Positions 51,509-61,332 of a stretch of 64,000 bases of DNA are shown here, piece by piece. The stretch lies in assembly GCF_900240995.1 (NCBI RefSeq), contig NZ_LT965953.1, positions 579,303 through 643,302 on the forward strand, written 5' to 3'. The stretch comes from Bacillus sp. Marseille-P3661. Its GTDB lineage: Bacteria; Bacillota; Bacilli; Bacillales; Bacillaceae_J. The notes under the pieces were generated by a model. The model saw nothing but the letters and a program-made list of their open reading frames with translations. It searched no databases and was not told the DNA's origin. Both the position numbers and the translations under genes were made by a program. The first letter of the stretch is position 1; each line of letters opens with the position of its first letter.

Positions 51509-51690
51509 CTAAACACAGATAATAATCAAAATATCTAAGTATTTTGCACTTAAATATAACTGACATTTTAACATGAAAGTACATGATAATCCAAATGAAA
51601 AAAATACAAGCCAATTCCATTCATAATGCGTGTTGTATAAGTGCACTATATAAATGTATAGTTCAACTTGATTTTAAGAGAGGTGTTAAA

Positions 51691-51966
51691 ATGGCAACAC
51701 GTGTTTCGGTTGATCAATTTATCCATCGGGCTGAACAAGTTTGTGAAAAGGCTTTAAAACAATTAGATGAAGCAAAAAAGCAAGAGCATTACAATATTAT
51801 TGAATATAATCAAGCACAACAACAATTAAACGAAGTATACAGTGATATTGAAAAATTAATGATGAGCTCAAACAAGCAACAAAAAGAAAGGCTTTATCGT
51901 ATGCAGCTCCAAATTGGGCGCATACAAAATGATATGATCTTGGATGAACAAGACTTAATGATGTAA
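51691..51966 (+). CDS. ytzC: DUF2524 protein YtzC
   Basis: A 91-residue cytoplasmic protein starting MATRVSVDQFIHRAEQVCEKA. It is highly helical, rich in Gln, Glu and Lys, and likely a coiled-coil hairpin (KLMMSSNKQQKERLYRMQLQIGRIQNDM). It matches B. subtilis YtzC (DUF2524) from the first residue. I choose ATG 51691, with AGAGAGGTG upstream; the longer upstream frame is not conserved in character. Function unknown. A perfect terminator follows. Confidence 0.88.
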   Translation: MATRVSVDQFIHRAEQVCEKALKQLDEAKKQEHYNIIEYNQAQQQLNEVYSDIEKLMMSSNKQQKERLYRMQLQIGRIQNDMILDEQDLMM

Positions 51967-51972
51967 AATCTT

Positions 51973-52006
51973 AAACCTTGCTATGAGGTCATAGCAAGGT
52001 TTTTCT
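51973..52006 (+). terminator. Terminator of ytzC
   Basis: A perfect 14-bp stem AAACCTTGCTATGA / TCATAGCAAGGTTT with a 2-nt loop centre (51973-52002), followed by T. Confidence 0.92.
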
Positions 52007-52269
52007 AATTGAATTGGCTAATAATCTTTCTTATATATTGGTAGTAATTTATTGAAACTTTCCTATATCTACTTCAAGGTTTTAAAATAACTGTTATAAT
52101 TATTCTGGGTTCTTAATTGAATTATAATGGCCTTATATAAGATTTCGGATAATAAAATTTTATCAGTAATTTGAACGATCAGTGGAGGAAAAAGAGTGTC
52201 GTAGGTTATACCTTTATGTAAAAGCCCTACTGATTGGTTTCACATTATTGAAAGGAGATATAAAACTTC

Positions 52270-52998
52270 ATGAGTATCATTCAAGTTAAAAATTTAAAAA
52301 AATCATTTGGTAAATTAGAAGTACTTAAGGATATAAATGCTGTAATTGAAGAGCGTGAAGTGCTTTGTGTGATAGGTCCGTCTGGTTCAGGTAAAAGTAC
52401 CTTTTTAAGATGCCTTAATAAGATTGAAGAAATTACAGATGGACATGTTATTGTTAATGGCCACGATTTAGTGGATCCAAAGGTTGATATTAATAAAGTA
52501 CGCCAAGAAGTTGGAATGGTATTTCAACACTTTAACTTATTTCCTCATAAAACAGTACTAGAAAATATCATACTTTCACCAATGAAAGTTTTAGGACAGT
52601 CTAAGGAAGAAGCAACTGCAACTGCATTAGATCTTTTAGATAAAGTTGGACTGAAAGATAAAGCAAATGTTTACCCGGATTCGTTATCAGGTGGGCAAAA
52701 ACAGCGCGTTGCTATTGCGCGTGCATTAGCTATGAAACCAAAAGTTATGCTATTTGATGAGCCGACTTCTGCGCTTGACCCAGAGGTTGTTGGGGAAGTG
52801 CTTGAAGTTATGAAACAACTGGCTAAAGAAGGAATGACAATGGTAGTTGTTACACATGAAATGGGATTTGCACGAGAAGTAGGGGATCGAGTGATATTCA
52901 TGGATGCTGGTTATATTATAGAAGAAAATAAGCCGCATGAATTATTTAATAATCCGCAACATGAACGAACTAAAGCATTTCTAAGTAAAGTATTATAG
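52270..52998 (+). CDS. Polar amino acid ABC transporter ATP-binding protein (GlnQ-like)
   Basis: A 242-residue ATPase of the GlnQ/HisP/ArtM subgroup: Walker [11 protein letters not shown]-loop [13 protein letters not shown], signature LSGGQKQR, Walker [16 protein letters not shown]-loop VTHEMGFA. The ATG at 52270 has AAAGGAGAT about 11 bases upstream. No permease or binding-protein gene adjoins it, which is unusual because these ATPases normally sit in three-gene operons. It may pair with a permease encoded elsewhere or be a relic of a lost operon; all motifs are intact. Confidence 0.93.
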   Translation: MSIIQVKNLKKSFGKLEVLKDINAVIEEREVLCVIGPSGSGKSTFLRCLNKIEEITDGHVIVNGHDLVDPKVDINKVRQEVGMVFQHFNLFPHKTVLENIILSPMKVLGQSKEEATATALDLLDKVGLKDKANVYPDSLSGGQKQRVAIARALAMKPKVMLFDEPTSALDPEVVGEVLEVMKQLAKEGMTMVVVTHEMGFAREVGDRVIFMDAGYIIEENKPHELFNNPQHERTKAFLSKVL

Positions 52999-53011
52999 TT
53001 CATTAAATGTG

Positions 53012-53046
53012 GGGACTCAAAAGTTGGACTATTACTTTTGAATCCC
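53012..53046 (+). terminator. Hairpin after the GlnQ-like gene
   Basis: GGGACTCAAAAGT (53012-53024) pairs with ACTTTTGAATCCC (53034-53046), with one C-A mismatch. The T-tract after it is weak (CATTAAATTTTA). Confidence 0.55.
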
Positions 53047-53108
53047 ATTAAATTTTATCGAAAAATTAAATTTATTTAAAATATAATTCTAAAATTTCTT
53101 TGCAAAAC

Positions 53109-53137
53109 TTGACAACAAATTGACAAATAATTAAAAT
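53109..53137 (+). promoter_or_regulatory. leuS promoter
   Basis: TTGACA (53109-53114), 17-bp spacer, TAAAAT (53132-53137), upstream of the T-box leader. A second TTGACA at 53121 is an alternative -35. Confidence 0.75.
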
Positions 53138-53169
53138 ACCATGTATACCATAGAGAATTTTATATACAT

Positions 53170-53445
53170 AATAAAGCTATGATGAGGAGTAGTAGTGTAT
53201 CGATAGGTTACTAAGAGAATTGACGGTTGGTGAAAGTCAATACCTTATCTACATGAACTCGCCTCTAAGTTGCAAGTGTGAACATATAAGTAATATTTGC
53301 CGTATGATCCGCGTTAAGGAGTTATCTGAGTGAGTGTACATATTATTTATTTTACATAATGACACTAATATGGGTGGTACCGCGGGAAAATTACAATCAA
53401 CCTCTCGTCCCTAGTTGAAATAGACAGGGGCGGGAGGTTTTTTAG
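53170..53445 (+). ncRNA. T-box leader of leuS
   Basis: The conserved T-box GGGTGGTACCGCGG is at 53372-53385. The specifier-loop candidate is Leu codon CTC at 53258-53260 (in GAACTCGCCT). The terminator AACCTC...TCCCT (53399-53412) pairs with AGGGGCGGGAGGTT (53426-53439), followed by T. Uncharged tRNA-Leu should stabilise the antiterminator and allow leuS transcription. Confidence 0.95.
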
Positions 53446-53569
53446 AACTATTAAATATGACAAGCTGGTCGACCTGCTTAAAATGGTGATTATATGTATA
53501 AATACTAAGTGGTTGTGATGGCATATCACATTTACAATAGCAAAGTGATTGGTAAAAGGAGGGTTTCAA

Positions 53570-55984
53570 ATGGCTTTTGATCATAAGGTAGTCGAACAAA
53601 AGTGGCAAAAAGTATGGGAAGAAAATAAGACATTTAAAACAATAGAGGAGAAGGATAAGCCTAAGTTTTATGCTTTAGATATGTTCCCTTATCCTTCAGG
53701 GGCAGGTTTGCATGTAGGCCATCCAGAAGGCTATACTGCAACAGATATTCTGTCAAGAATGAAAAGAATGCAAGGCTATAATGTACTTCATCCGATGGGA
53801 TGGGATGCATTTGGATTACCAGCAGAACAATATGCGTTAGATACAGGAAATGATCCAGCTGTGTTTACTGAAAAAAATATTAATACATTCCGTCGACAAA
53901 TTAAAGCGTTGGGTTTTTCTTATGATTGGGATCGTGAAATCAATACAACAGATCCCCATTATTATAAATGGACACAGTGGATTTTCTTGCAGCTATATAA
54001 AAAAGGTTTAGCTTATATAGATGAAGTACCGGTAAACTGGTGCCCAGCATTAGGAACAGTTCTAGCCAATGAGGAAGTTATTGATGGTAAAAGTGAGCGT
54101 GGTGGACATCCTGTTGAACGCCGCCCAATGAAACAGTGGATGCTTAAAATTACAGCATACGCGGATCGTTTACTTGAAGACTTAGAAGAATTAGATTGGC
54201 CTGAAAGCATTAAAGAAATGCAACGCAATTGGATTGGCCGTTCTGAAGGCGCTGAAATTACGTTCGATATTGATGGAATAGATGAAAGTTTCAACGTTTT
54301 TACGACAAGACCTGATACGATTTTCGGTGCAACTTATGCAGTGTTGGCTCCTGAACACCCGCTCGTGTCTAAAATTACAACTCCAGAACATGCAGGGGAT
54401 GTTGAAAACTATATTCAAAAAATTAAGTCTAAAAGTGATCTAGAGCGCACAGATTTGGCTAAAGAAAAAACAGGGGTATTTACAGGCGCATACGCAATTA
54501 ATCCTGTAAATGGAGAAAAGATGCCGATTTGGATCGCTGATTATGTATTAATGGGTTATGGTTCAGGTGCGATTATGGCTGTACCTGCACATGATGAGCG
54601 TGACTATGAATTTGCAAAAGTATTTGGATTAGAAATAAAGGAGGTCGTTGCCGGTGGTGATGTTTCAGAAGAGGCATATACTGGTGATGGTCAACATGTG
54701 AATTCAGAGTTTTTAAATGGTTTGAAGAAGGATGAAGCCATTTCTAAAGCAATCGCTTGGTTTGAAGAGCAAGGAAAGGGCACAAAAAAAGTAACGTACA
54801 GACTACGCGATTGGTTATTCAGCCGTCAACGCTATTGGGGTGAACCAATTCCTGTTATTCATTGGGAAGATGGTACAACAACGACGGTTCCTGAATCTGA
54901 ATTACCTTTAATGTTACCAAAAACAGATAATATTAAGCCATCCGGTACAGGAGAATCCCCGCTTGCAATTATCGAGGATTGGGTAAATGTTGTTGATCCT
55001 GAGACAGGTAAAAAAGGTCGTCGTGAGACTAATACAATGCCACAATGGGCAGGAAGCTGCTGGTATTACTTACGTTATATTGATCCCAACAACAGTGAAT
55101 ACTTGGCAGATCCTGAATTGTTGAAGCGCTGGCTTCCTGTTGATATATATATTGGCGGAGCAGAACATGCTGTATTGCATCTATTATATGCACGTTTCTG
55201 GCACAAGGTATTATATGATATTGGTGTTGTACATACGAAAGAACCGTTCCAAAAACTATTCAACCAAGGAATGATTCTCGGTGAAGGCAACGAAAAAATG
55301 AGTAAATCAAAAGGTAATGTTGTAAATCCAGATGATATTATCGAAAGTCACGGTGCTGACACCCTTCGCTTGTACGAAATGTTTATGGGGCCATTAGATG
55401 CATCCATTGCATGGTCCACAAATGGATTAGATGGTGCTCGCCGATTCCTTGATCGTGTTTGGCGTTTATTTGTCACAGATGAAGGTACGTTAAATAGTAA
55501 AATCAGCGATCAAGCTAACCCCGCATTAGAACGTGTTTATCATCAAACTGTTAAAAAAGTAAGCGATGATTATGAAGGCTTACGTTTTAACGTTGCTATT
55601 TCACAAATGATGGTATTTATTAACGATGCATATAAAGCTGAACAATTGCCGAAGGAATATATGAAAGGTTTTGTGAAATTACTATCTCCAATCGCTCCGC
55701 ATTTAACAGAGGAGCTTTGGGAGCTATTAGGACACACTACTACTATTAGTTATGAAGCGTGGCCAACATACGATGAAACGAAACTTGTTGATGATGAGGT
55801 TGAAATTGTTGTCCAACTGAACGGAAAAGTCCGTGCTAAAATAAATATTCCAAAGGATGCTTCTAAAGAACAAATGGAAGAGATTGCAATGAGCGACGAA
55901 AAAATTAAGGAAGATTTATCAGGGAAAACAATTAGGAAAGTGATCGCTGTCCCAAGTAAGTTAGTAAATATTGTTGCGAATTAA
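53570..55984 (+). CDS. leuS: Leucyl-tRNA synthetase
   Basis: LeuS charges tRNA-Leu and edits mischarged products. The 804-residue protein has the class-I HIGH motif as HVGH (48-51) and KMSKS at 576-580. The CP1 editing insertion ([22 protein letters not shown], and [15 protein letters not shown]) is present. ATG 53570 follows GGAGGG with 6 bases of spacing; an upstream GTG at 53549 is not needed. Control is by the T-box just upstream. Confidence 0.98.
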   Translation: MAFDHKVVEQKWQKVWEENKTFKTIEEKDKPKFYALDMFPYPSGAGLHVGHPEGYTATDILSRMKRMQGYNVLHPMGWDAFGLPAEQYALDTGNDPAVFTEKNINTFRRQIKALGFSYDWDREINTTDPHYYKWTQWIFLQLYKKGLAYIDEVPVNWCPALGTVLANEEVIDGKSERGGHPVERRPMKQWMLKITAYADRLLEDLEELDWPESIKEMQRNWIGRSEGAEITFDIDGIDESFNVFTTRPDTIFGATYAVLAPEHPLVSKITTPEHAGDVENYIQKIKSKSDLERTDLAKEKTGVFTGAYAINPVNGEKMPIWIADYVLMGYGSGAIMAVPAHDERDYEFAKVFGLEIKEVVAGGDVSEEAYTGDGQHVNSEFLNGLKKDEAISKAIAWFEEQGKGTKKVTYRLRDWLFSRQRYWGEPIPVIHWEDGTTTTVPESELPLMLPKTDNIKPSGTGESPLAIIEDWVNVVDPETGKKGRRETNTMPQWAGSCWYYLRYIDPNNSEYLADPELLKRWLPVDIYIGGAEHAVLHLLYARFWHKVLYDIGVVHTKEPFQKLFNQGMILGEGNEKMSKSKGNVVNPDDIIESHGADTLRLYEMFMGPLDASIAWSTNGLDGARRFLDRVWRLFVTDEGTLNSKISDQANPALERVYHQTVKKVSDDYEGLRFNVAISQMMVFINDAYKAEQLPKEYMKGFVKLLSPIAPHLTEELWELLGHTTTISYEAWPTYDETKLVDDEVEIVVQLNGKVRAKINIPKDASKEQMEEIAMSDEKIKEDLSGKTIRKVIAVPSKLVNIVAN

Positions 55985-56017
55985 ATAGAGAAGTTAAATC
56001 AAGTTCTTAATTGAAAT

Positions 56018-56060
56018 AAAAAGGACATTGCTTATTTTAATATGCAATGTCCTTTTTTTA
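56018..56060 (+). terminator. Terminator of leuS
   Basis: A perfect 14-bp stem AAAAAGGACATTGC (56018-56031) / GCAATGTCCTTTTT (56044-56057), with a T-run. Confidence 0.92.
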
Positions 56061-56262
56061 TTTTAGGACAGAAAGCAACTTCTCAATAAAGAGAACATCG
56101 AGCTTATGTGATTTATGTTTTGTGGATTAGGTTGAGGATATTTAATATTTTTCTGTTTGATAATTGCCAATTATGAGAATAATATGTACTGGATGTAATA
56201 ATGGGCGAAGTAATATACATGTTTTAGATTTTTTTTCAAAAATTAATCGGAGGTGAATAAGG

Positions 56263-56445
56263 GTGTTACAAGTAAAAGTATTTGATGAAGAACATGAGAA
56301 GGATTTGGAGGATAGTGTGAATGAATTTTTAGCTATTGTTTCGGAAGATCAAGTAGTAGATATTCAGTTTAGAGTTGCGGTTACAAATGAGGAAGAAAGT
56401 GATCAAATCTATTGTTTTTCAGCTATGATCGTCTACCGCAGTTAA
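56263..56445 (+). CDS. Cse60-like sporulation protein
   Basis: A 60-residue acidic protein: MLQVKVFDEEHEKDLEDSV at the start and YCFSAMIVYRS at the end. The size and pattern match Cse60, a mother-cell (sigma-E) sporulation protein of unknown function in Bacillus. It starts at GTG 56263, with GGAGGTG 7 bases upstream. It has no signal peptide. Monocistronic and convergent with ytfP. Confidence 0.75.
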   Translation: MLQVKVFDEEHEKDLEDSVNEFLAIVSEDQVVDIQFRVAVTNEEESDQIYCFSAMIVYRS

Positions 56446-56476
56446 TAGGTAAGCGGGCCCCCTACTGAGGTACCCG

Positions 56477-57760
56477 CTAACTAAGTTTGGTTTTTTCAGA
56501 GCTGACTATTGCCGCATTTAATCCTGCAAGTCTACCTGTTACAAGTGCTGCAGTAATATTATAACCACCTGTATATCCATGGATATCTAAAATCTCTCCA
56601 CAAAAGAACAATCCATGCATTATTTTAGATGACATTTCCTTAGGATTGATTTCTTTTACGGATACTCCACCGCCTGTTACAAAAGCTTTTTCAATTGGAA
56701 GTGTACCATTAACCTTTACTTCAAAATTCTTTAAATCTTTTACAAGTGCTCGTACTTTATCTGTTGCAAGATGATCAAAGGTAATTTGTTCTTCAATTTC
56801 ATTTTTACTAAGTAAAAATAATAGATATCGTTCTTGTACAAGGCTTTTTAATACATTTTTTATAGCCTTTTTAGGATCAGCTTTTAATAGTTTCGTAATA
56901 TGTTGAAAGAGAGTTTCTTCGTTTTGCTCGGGAAAGCTGTCAATTCGAATACGAACTTCATTTCCCTTTTGTTTTTTTAATTCTTTTACAACGTACTGAC
57001 TGCAACGAAGAATTGCGGGTCCGGATAACCCAAAATGTGTAAAGATCATATCCATTTTGTGAGTAATGATTACTTTTCCTTTTGGATTTACAACTGAAAC
57101 AGCAACAGCTTTTAGAGAGAGACCTTGAAGCACTCGGCTGCGAATAAAGGGCTCTGTAGAAGTAAGAGGTACTTCAGTTGGATAAAGATCAGTTATTGTA
57201 TGGCCAGCTTCCTCAGCCCAGGCGTATCCATCTCCAGTTGATCCAGTATGTGGAACGGATTTCCCGCCCACTGCAACAACAACAGCCTTTGAATGAAGAA
57301 TAGAACCATCTTTTAATTGGACCCCGCTAACGGAACCTTCATGATATAGTACTTTCTTTACTGGTGTATTCGTTCGTATATCGACCTTTAATTGTTTTAT
57401 TCTATGAAGCAAGGCATCGACGACTGATTGAGCTTTATCTGAAACAGGGAACATCCGTCCATGATCTTCTTCCTTTAGTTTAACTCCAAGCTTTTCGAAA
57501 AAACGAATGATACCTTGATTATCAAATTCTGAGAAAGCACTATATAGAAAACGGCCATTTCCTGGAATATGTTTAATAATTTCATCTACGGGAAGTCTGT
57601 TTGTAACGTTACATCTCCCACCACCGGAGATTGCAAGCTTTCTTCCAAGGTTGTTCCCTTTATCAACTAATAGAACCTTTGCATTATGTTCACCTGCAGC
57701 AATCGCCGCCATTAGACCTGAAGGGCCGCCACCAATAACTATGACATCGTATGTATTCAT
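56477..57760 (-). CDS. ytfP: HI0933-family FAD-dependent oxidoreductase YtfP
   Basis: A 427-residue flavoprotein of the HI0933 family. The N-terminal dinucleotide fold is [19 protein letters not shown], followed by the family-specific [27 protein letters not shown], and the C-terminal [19 protein letters not shown] contact. The physiological substrate is unknown. ATG 57760 has only a weak ribosome site (AGAAAGATGTGA). It is divergent from ytgP and convergent with cse60. Confidence 0.92.
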   Translation of the reverse strand: MNTYDVIVIGGGPSGLMAAIAAGEHNAKVLLVDKGNNLGRKLAISGGGRCNVTNRLPVDEIIKHIPGNGRFLYSAFSEFDNQGIIRFFEKLGVKLKEEDHGRMFPVSDKAQSVVDALLHRIKQLKVDIRTNTPVKKVLYHEGSVSGVQLKDGSILHSKAVVVAVGGKSVPHTGSTGDGYAWAEEAGHTITDLYPTEVPLTSTEPFIRSRVLQGLSLKAVAVSVVNPKGKVIITHKMDMIFTHFGLSGPAILRCSQYVVKELKKQKGNEVRIRIDSFPEQNEETLFQHITKLLKADPKKAIKNVLKSLVQERYLLFLLSKNEIEEQITFDHLATDKVRALVKDLKNFEVKVNGTLPIEKAFVTGGGVSVKEINPKEMSSKIMHGLFFCGEILDIHGYTGGYNITAALVTGRLAGLNAAIVSSEKTKLS

Positions 57761-57857
57761 GATTTCACATCTTTCTAACGTTTCTACTGTATGTTAAAAT
57801 ACAGAAGTTATTAGTAGTTGTCAAATTTACAAGGTTTTTCCTGAATAGGAGGGCTAT

Positions 57858-59501
57858 ATGTCCGGGTCGAAGTTTCTTAAGGGGACACTGATATTAACTG
57901 GTGCAACCTTTATTTCAAAATTTTTAGGAATGATTTATGTTATCCCCTTTTATGCAATTGTAGGAACCTCAGGTGGTGCGCTTTATTCCTATGGCTATAT
58001 TCCATATACTATTATCTTGAGTATGGCGACGATGGGCGTACCGCTTGCAGTATCAAAATTTGTTTCAAAATATAATGCACTTGGTGACTATCATACTGGT
58101 AGGAAATTATTTAAAGCTGGGTTAGCTTTAATGTTTATAAGCGGCTTACTAGCGTTTTTAGCTTTATATACTTTAGCCCCTTGGTTAGCGCCTAAAATAA
58201 TTGGAAATAATGAGCAAGGTATTTCGCTTGAGGAAGTTGTGTTTGTTATTCGTATGGTAAGTACAGCGTTAATTATTGTACCTATGATGAGTATTATACG
58301 CGGCTTTTTTCAAGGGCATCAATCAATGGCTCCAACAGCTGTGTCACAAGTAATTGAGCAAATTGTTCGGATTATTTTCTTACTTGTAGCAAGTTATATT
58401 GTTATCAGTGTTTTTAATGGTAGTTTACATGTTGCAGTAGGTTTTTCTGTGTTTGCAGCGACGATTGGTGCAATTGCAGGAATGGGCGTATTAATTTGGT
58501 ATTGGTTTCGTCGCCGAAAGGATCTTAATGAACTATTAGTACAAAGTACAACAAATGTAGCTATATCTAATAAACAAATGTTTACTGAGCTTTTATCCTA
58601 TGCAGGTCCATTTGTGTTCGTAAGTTTAGCGATCCCCTTGTACCAGCTAGTAGATGAGTTTACATTTAATCGAGCGATGGAGAGTATTAATAAAGGTGGG
58701 GAGTATGCTCATCATTTATTTTCGATTTTTAATATGTATGGTCATAAATTAATTATGATTCCGGTATCGTTAGCAACTGCATTGGGGTTAACGCTCGTAC
58801 CAACAATTACGGAATCGTTTACTAGCCAAAATCGTAGTATACTAAACAAGCAAATAACACAAGCATTACAAATTGTTGTGTTTTTAACTTTTCCAGCTGT
58901 AGTTGGTTTAGCTGTACTTGCTGGACCAGCAATAGGTTCGCTTTTTAGTGTGGATATAATTGATATCGGTGAAGGAATCATACAGTATTATTCACCAATT
59001 GCTTTATTATTTGCATTGTTTACAGTAACAGCAGCTATTCTTCAAGGAATCAATCAGCAGCGCTTTGCTGTTATTAGCATGTTTGGCGGTTTGTTGCTCA
59101 AGCTAATTTTAAATGTACCTTTAATAAAAGTATTTGAAATATATGGTGCTATTACGGCAACAGGATTTGGCTTTTTATTCTCCATTGCTTTTAATTTTGG
59201 AATCATTAAAAAGTATGGGAAAATTAAGTATAGGCTTTTTGCTAGACGTGCGTTATTTATTACAATTCTAGTTGTGATAATGGCTATTACTGTGAAACTA
59301 ATCATGTGGATTCTTGCGCTCTTTATACAATATGAAGATGGACGCGGGCAGTCAGTTGTTGTCCTCATGATATCTATAATGGTTGGAGCTGGTCTATACT
59401 TATGGTTAAGTATTCAAAGTAACCTTGCCGGTTTAATTTTGGGTTCGCGATTTAAATTTTTACAAAAAAAGAAGGCGAAAAAAGTTTTCGCCTCCGAGTA
59501 A
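57858..59501 (+). CDS. ytgP: Lipid II flippase MurJ (YtgP), MOP superfamily
   Basis: A 547-residue membrane protein with about 14 hydrophobic segments, of the MviN/SpoVB-like MOP exporter group. The N-terminus FLKGTLILTGATFISKFLGMIYVIPFYAIVGTSGGALYSYGYIPY matches YtgP, identified in B. subtilis as a MurJ-type lipid II flippase for peptidoglycan synthesis. ATG 57858 follows TAGGAGGG. The last codons also contain the terminator hairpin for the opposite-strand gene. Confidence 0.92.
   Translation: MSGSKFLKGTLILTGATFISKFLGMIYVIPFYAIVGTSGGALYSYGYIPYTIILSMATMGVPLAVSKFVSKYNALGDYHTGRKLFKAGLALMFISGLLAFLALYTLAPWLAPKIIGNNEQGISLEEVVFVIRMVSTALIIVPMMSIIRGFFQGHQSMAPTAVSQVIEQIVRIIFLLVASYIVISVFNGSLHVAVGFSVFAATIGAIAGMGVLIWYWFRRRKDLNELLVQSTTNVAISNKQMFTELLSYAGPFVFVSLAIPLYQLVDEFTFNRAMESINKGGEYAHHLFSIFNMYGHKLIMIPVSLATALGLTLVPTITESFTSQNRSILNKQITQALQIVVFLTFPAVVGLAVLAGPAIGSLFSVDIIDIGEGIIQYYSPIALLFALFTVTAAILQGINQQRFAVISMFGGLLLKLILNVPLIKVFEIYGAITATGFGFLFSIAFNFGIIKKYGKIKYRLFARRALFITILVVIMAITVKLIMWILALFIQYEDGRGQSVVVLMISIMVGAGLYLWLSIQSNLAGLILGSRFKFLQKKKAKKVFASE
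59464..59493 (-). terminator. Reverse-strand terminator inside the ytgP 3' end
   Basis: AGGCGAAAA (59473-59481) pairs with TTTTCGCCT (59485-59493). The reverse strand then runs into CTTTTTTT, so it terminates the gene at 59520-59792. It lies wholly within the last codons of ytgP. Confidence 0.8.
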
Positions 59502-59519
59502 TTTAGTGTGCTCTGATTC

Positions 59520-59792
59520 TTACCAATTATCCTCAGCACTAATTACATAGCCTAATTGACGCTCAACACGTTGTAAGCGTCTGTTTAAGCGATTTAATCG
59601 TTGTGTGTGACGTTGTAGCTGTTGTTCAATACGATCTAAACGTCGATCCACTGAACCGCCGCCACCGCCGCCACCTGGGAATCCTCCTGGAAAACCTGGG
59701 AATCCTGGGAAGAATCCAGCTGGTTGTTGTTGACGCTCATACTCATACATATCATACATGTTTTGCATATCGTGCATGTTGTTGTAGTACAT
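59520..59792 (-). CDS. Pro/Gly-rich protein with C-terminal helical region, unknown function
   Basis: A 90-residue low-complexity protein in three parts: a Tyr/Met/Asn-rich start (MYYNNMHDMQNMYDMYEYER), a PGFPGFPGG-type Gly/Pro tract ending in seven consecutive Gly (about 28-47), and an Arg/Leu/Gln helical part likely forming a coiled coil (LDRIEQQLQRHTQRLNRLNR). The design resembles spore-coat or exosporium-type proteins of bacilli, but no function can be assigned. ATG 59792 has AAGGAG 8 bases upstream. Confidence 0.75.
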   Translation of the reverse strand: MYYNNMHDMQNMYDMYEYERQQQPAGFFPGFPGFPGGFPGGGGGGGSVDRRLDRIEQQLQRHTQRLNRLNRRLQRVERQLGYVISAEDNW

Positions 59793-59906
59793 GGCATTCG
59801 CTCCTTTTTAAATTTGAATACGTTAATACGATATGTACGATAGGCAGCAGCTGACTAAACTATCGCCTAGAAAAATCAAAATAAAGAAAGACGGAGGTGG
59901 TAACCC

Positions 59907-60623
59907 GTGAGAATTGATAAATTATTATCTAATACTGGATTTGGGAGCAGGAAGGAAGTAAAGAAATTATTAAAAACAGGCTCGGTAAGTGTAAATGATG
60001 CGGTTGTAAAAGATCCGCAAACACATATTGATCCTAACGCAGATACAATAACTGTTCATGGCGAACCAGTAGAATATCGTGGTGAATTTATTTATTTGAT
60101 GATGAATAAGCCTAGTGGTGTCATTTCAGCGACAGAGGATGATCATGAGGAGACCGTGATTGATTTACTAGAAATGGAGGACCAAATTTATGAACCGTTT
60201 CCGGTTGGCCGCCTTGATAAAGATACAGTCGGTTTATTGCTATTAACGAATGATGGACAGTTGGCCCATCAGTTACTTTCTCCTAAAAAGCATGTGCCGA
60301 AAACGTACTATGCAAAAATTAAAGGCCTTGTTACAGATTCGGATATTGAAAGCTTTAAGCAAGGTGTTACACTTGATGATGGCTATTTGACAAAACCAGC
60401 TGATTTGGTCATTTTATCATCAGGAGATGAATCTGAGATAGAATTAACAATAACAGAAGGAAAATTTCATCAAGTAAAGCGAATGTTTGAAGCTGTAGGA
60501 AAAAAAGTGACATTCCTTATGAGAATAAAAATGGGACCGTTACCCTTGGATGAAAGTCTCTCTTTGGGAGAATATCGTGATCTGACCGAGGAAGAAATAG
60601 AATCTTTGAAAAACACAAAATAA
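59907..60623 (+). CDS. ytzG: RsuA-family rRNA pseudouridine synthase YtzG
   Basis: A 238-residue pseudouridine synthase, probably modifying small-subunit rRNA. An S4 RNA-binding domain (1-48, MRIDKLLSNTGFGSRKEVKKL form) precedes the catalytic domain, with Asp104 in VGRLDKDTVGLLLLTNDG. Downstream segments LSPKKHVPKTYYAKI and EGKFHQVKRMFEA are typical of RsuA. GTG 59907 follows GGAGGTGG. It is divergent from the Gly-rich gene and convergent with ytzE. Confidence 0.93.
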   Translation: MRIDKLLSNTGFGSRKEVKKLLKTGSVSVNDAVVKDPQTHIDPNADTITVHGEPVEYRGEFIYLMMNKPSGVISATEDDHEETVIDLLEMEDQIYEPFPVGRLDKDTVGLLLLTNDGQLAHQLLSPKKHVPKTYYAKIKGLVTDSDIESFKQGVTLDDGYLTKPADLVILSSGDESEIELTITEGKFHQVKRMFEAVGKKVTFLMRIKMGPLPLDESLSLGEYRDLTEEEIESLKNTK

Positions 60624-60625
60624 CA

Positions 60626-60660
60626 AAAAAGCCACGTAGTATTAAAATCGTGGCTTTTTA
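60626..60660 (+). terminator. Terminator of ytzG
   Basis: AAAAAGCCACG (60626-60636) pairs with CGTGGCTTTTT (60649-60659), with A-run and T-run flanks. It may work in both directions for ytzG and ytzE. Confidence 0.9.
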
Positions 60661-60706
60661 CAGTATTATAAAAATATCTTCCCTAATGAATGAACATTTT
60701 GATAAT

Positions 60707-60922
60707 TTAAGATATCTTAACCTTTTTGTCTGTAGTGGTCCATATGCCCCGAGTTGGGCTACATACGAGATTGTTATAAGATAGTACATTAAGATCTCGT
60801 TGAATGGTTCTGTTCGTTGTACCAAACTCCTCTACAAGCTCTTGTGTAGACACTTTACCTTTTTCACTAATAAAAAGATAAACGGATTTAATACGGTTTA
60901 GCATACGGTCAGTTGGGTTCAA
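60707..60922 (-). CDS. ytzE: DeoR-type HTH regulator YtzE
   Basis: A 71-residue protein that is little more than a DeoR winged-helix DNA-binding domain: STQELVEEFGTTNRTIQRDLNVL. The sugar-sensing domain of full DeoR proteins is absent, as in B. subtilis YtzE, which has the same length. The start is TTG 60922, with AAGGAG 7 bases upstream, aligning LNPTDRM to YtzE; an upstream extension lacks support. The target is unknown. Confidence 0.9.
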   Translation of the reverse strand: MNPTDRMLNRIKSVYLFISEKGKVSTQELVEEFGTTNRTIQRDLNVLSYNNLVCSPTRGIWTTTDKKVKIS

Positions 60923-61332
60923 AAAACCACTCCTTATTGGATTATTCACTCAATCTGGTGAACAAATAATTAGAGGTGAATTCATTTCTCTTGAAGACTC
61001 CATAGGCTAGTAACATATCAACTTTACTTCTAGTGTATACTACTTTTCTTTATTTTCCCACAATTTGGGCTCATTATCAAATGGGTCTATTAAATCACCC
61101 CACTTATGTCCTTTATTTACTATTTACTATATGAATAATAAACTGAATTGTATGACTATTTCTACAAATGATATTAAAATCCTGCTTCATTCTTGAACAT
61201 TCAACAAATTTTTAAGCTAACTTAATTAAAGGTGGTTAATTCGTCAAAATCCGACAAGTGACAGTCACCGTAGTTTTTGGTATTGTTAGTTATATATTTG
61301 GAAACCCAACTTTTGGAAAAAGGGGGTTAGTC
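60923..61332. other. Intergenic region between ytzE and the channel gene
   Basis: 410 bases without a supported gene. It holds the two divergent 5' regions. A CCCA/TGGG mini-palindrome at about 61057 is the only structure I noticed. Confidence 0.5.
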
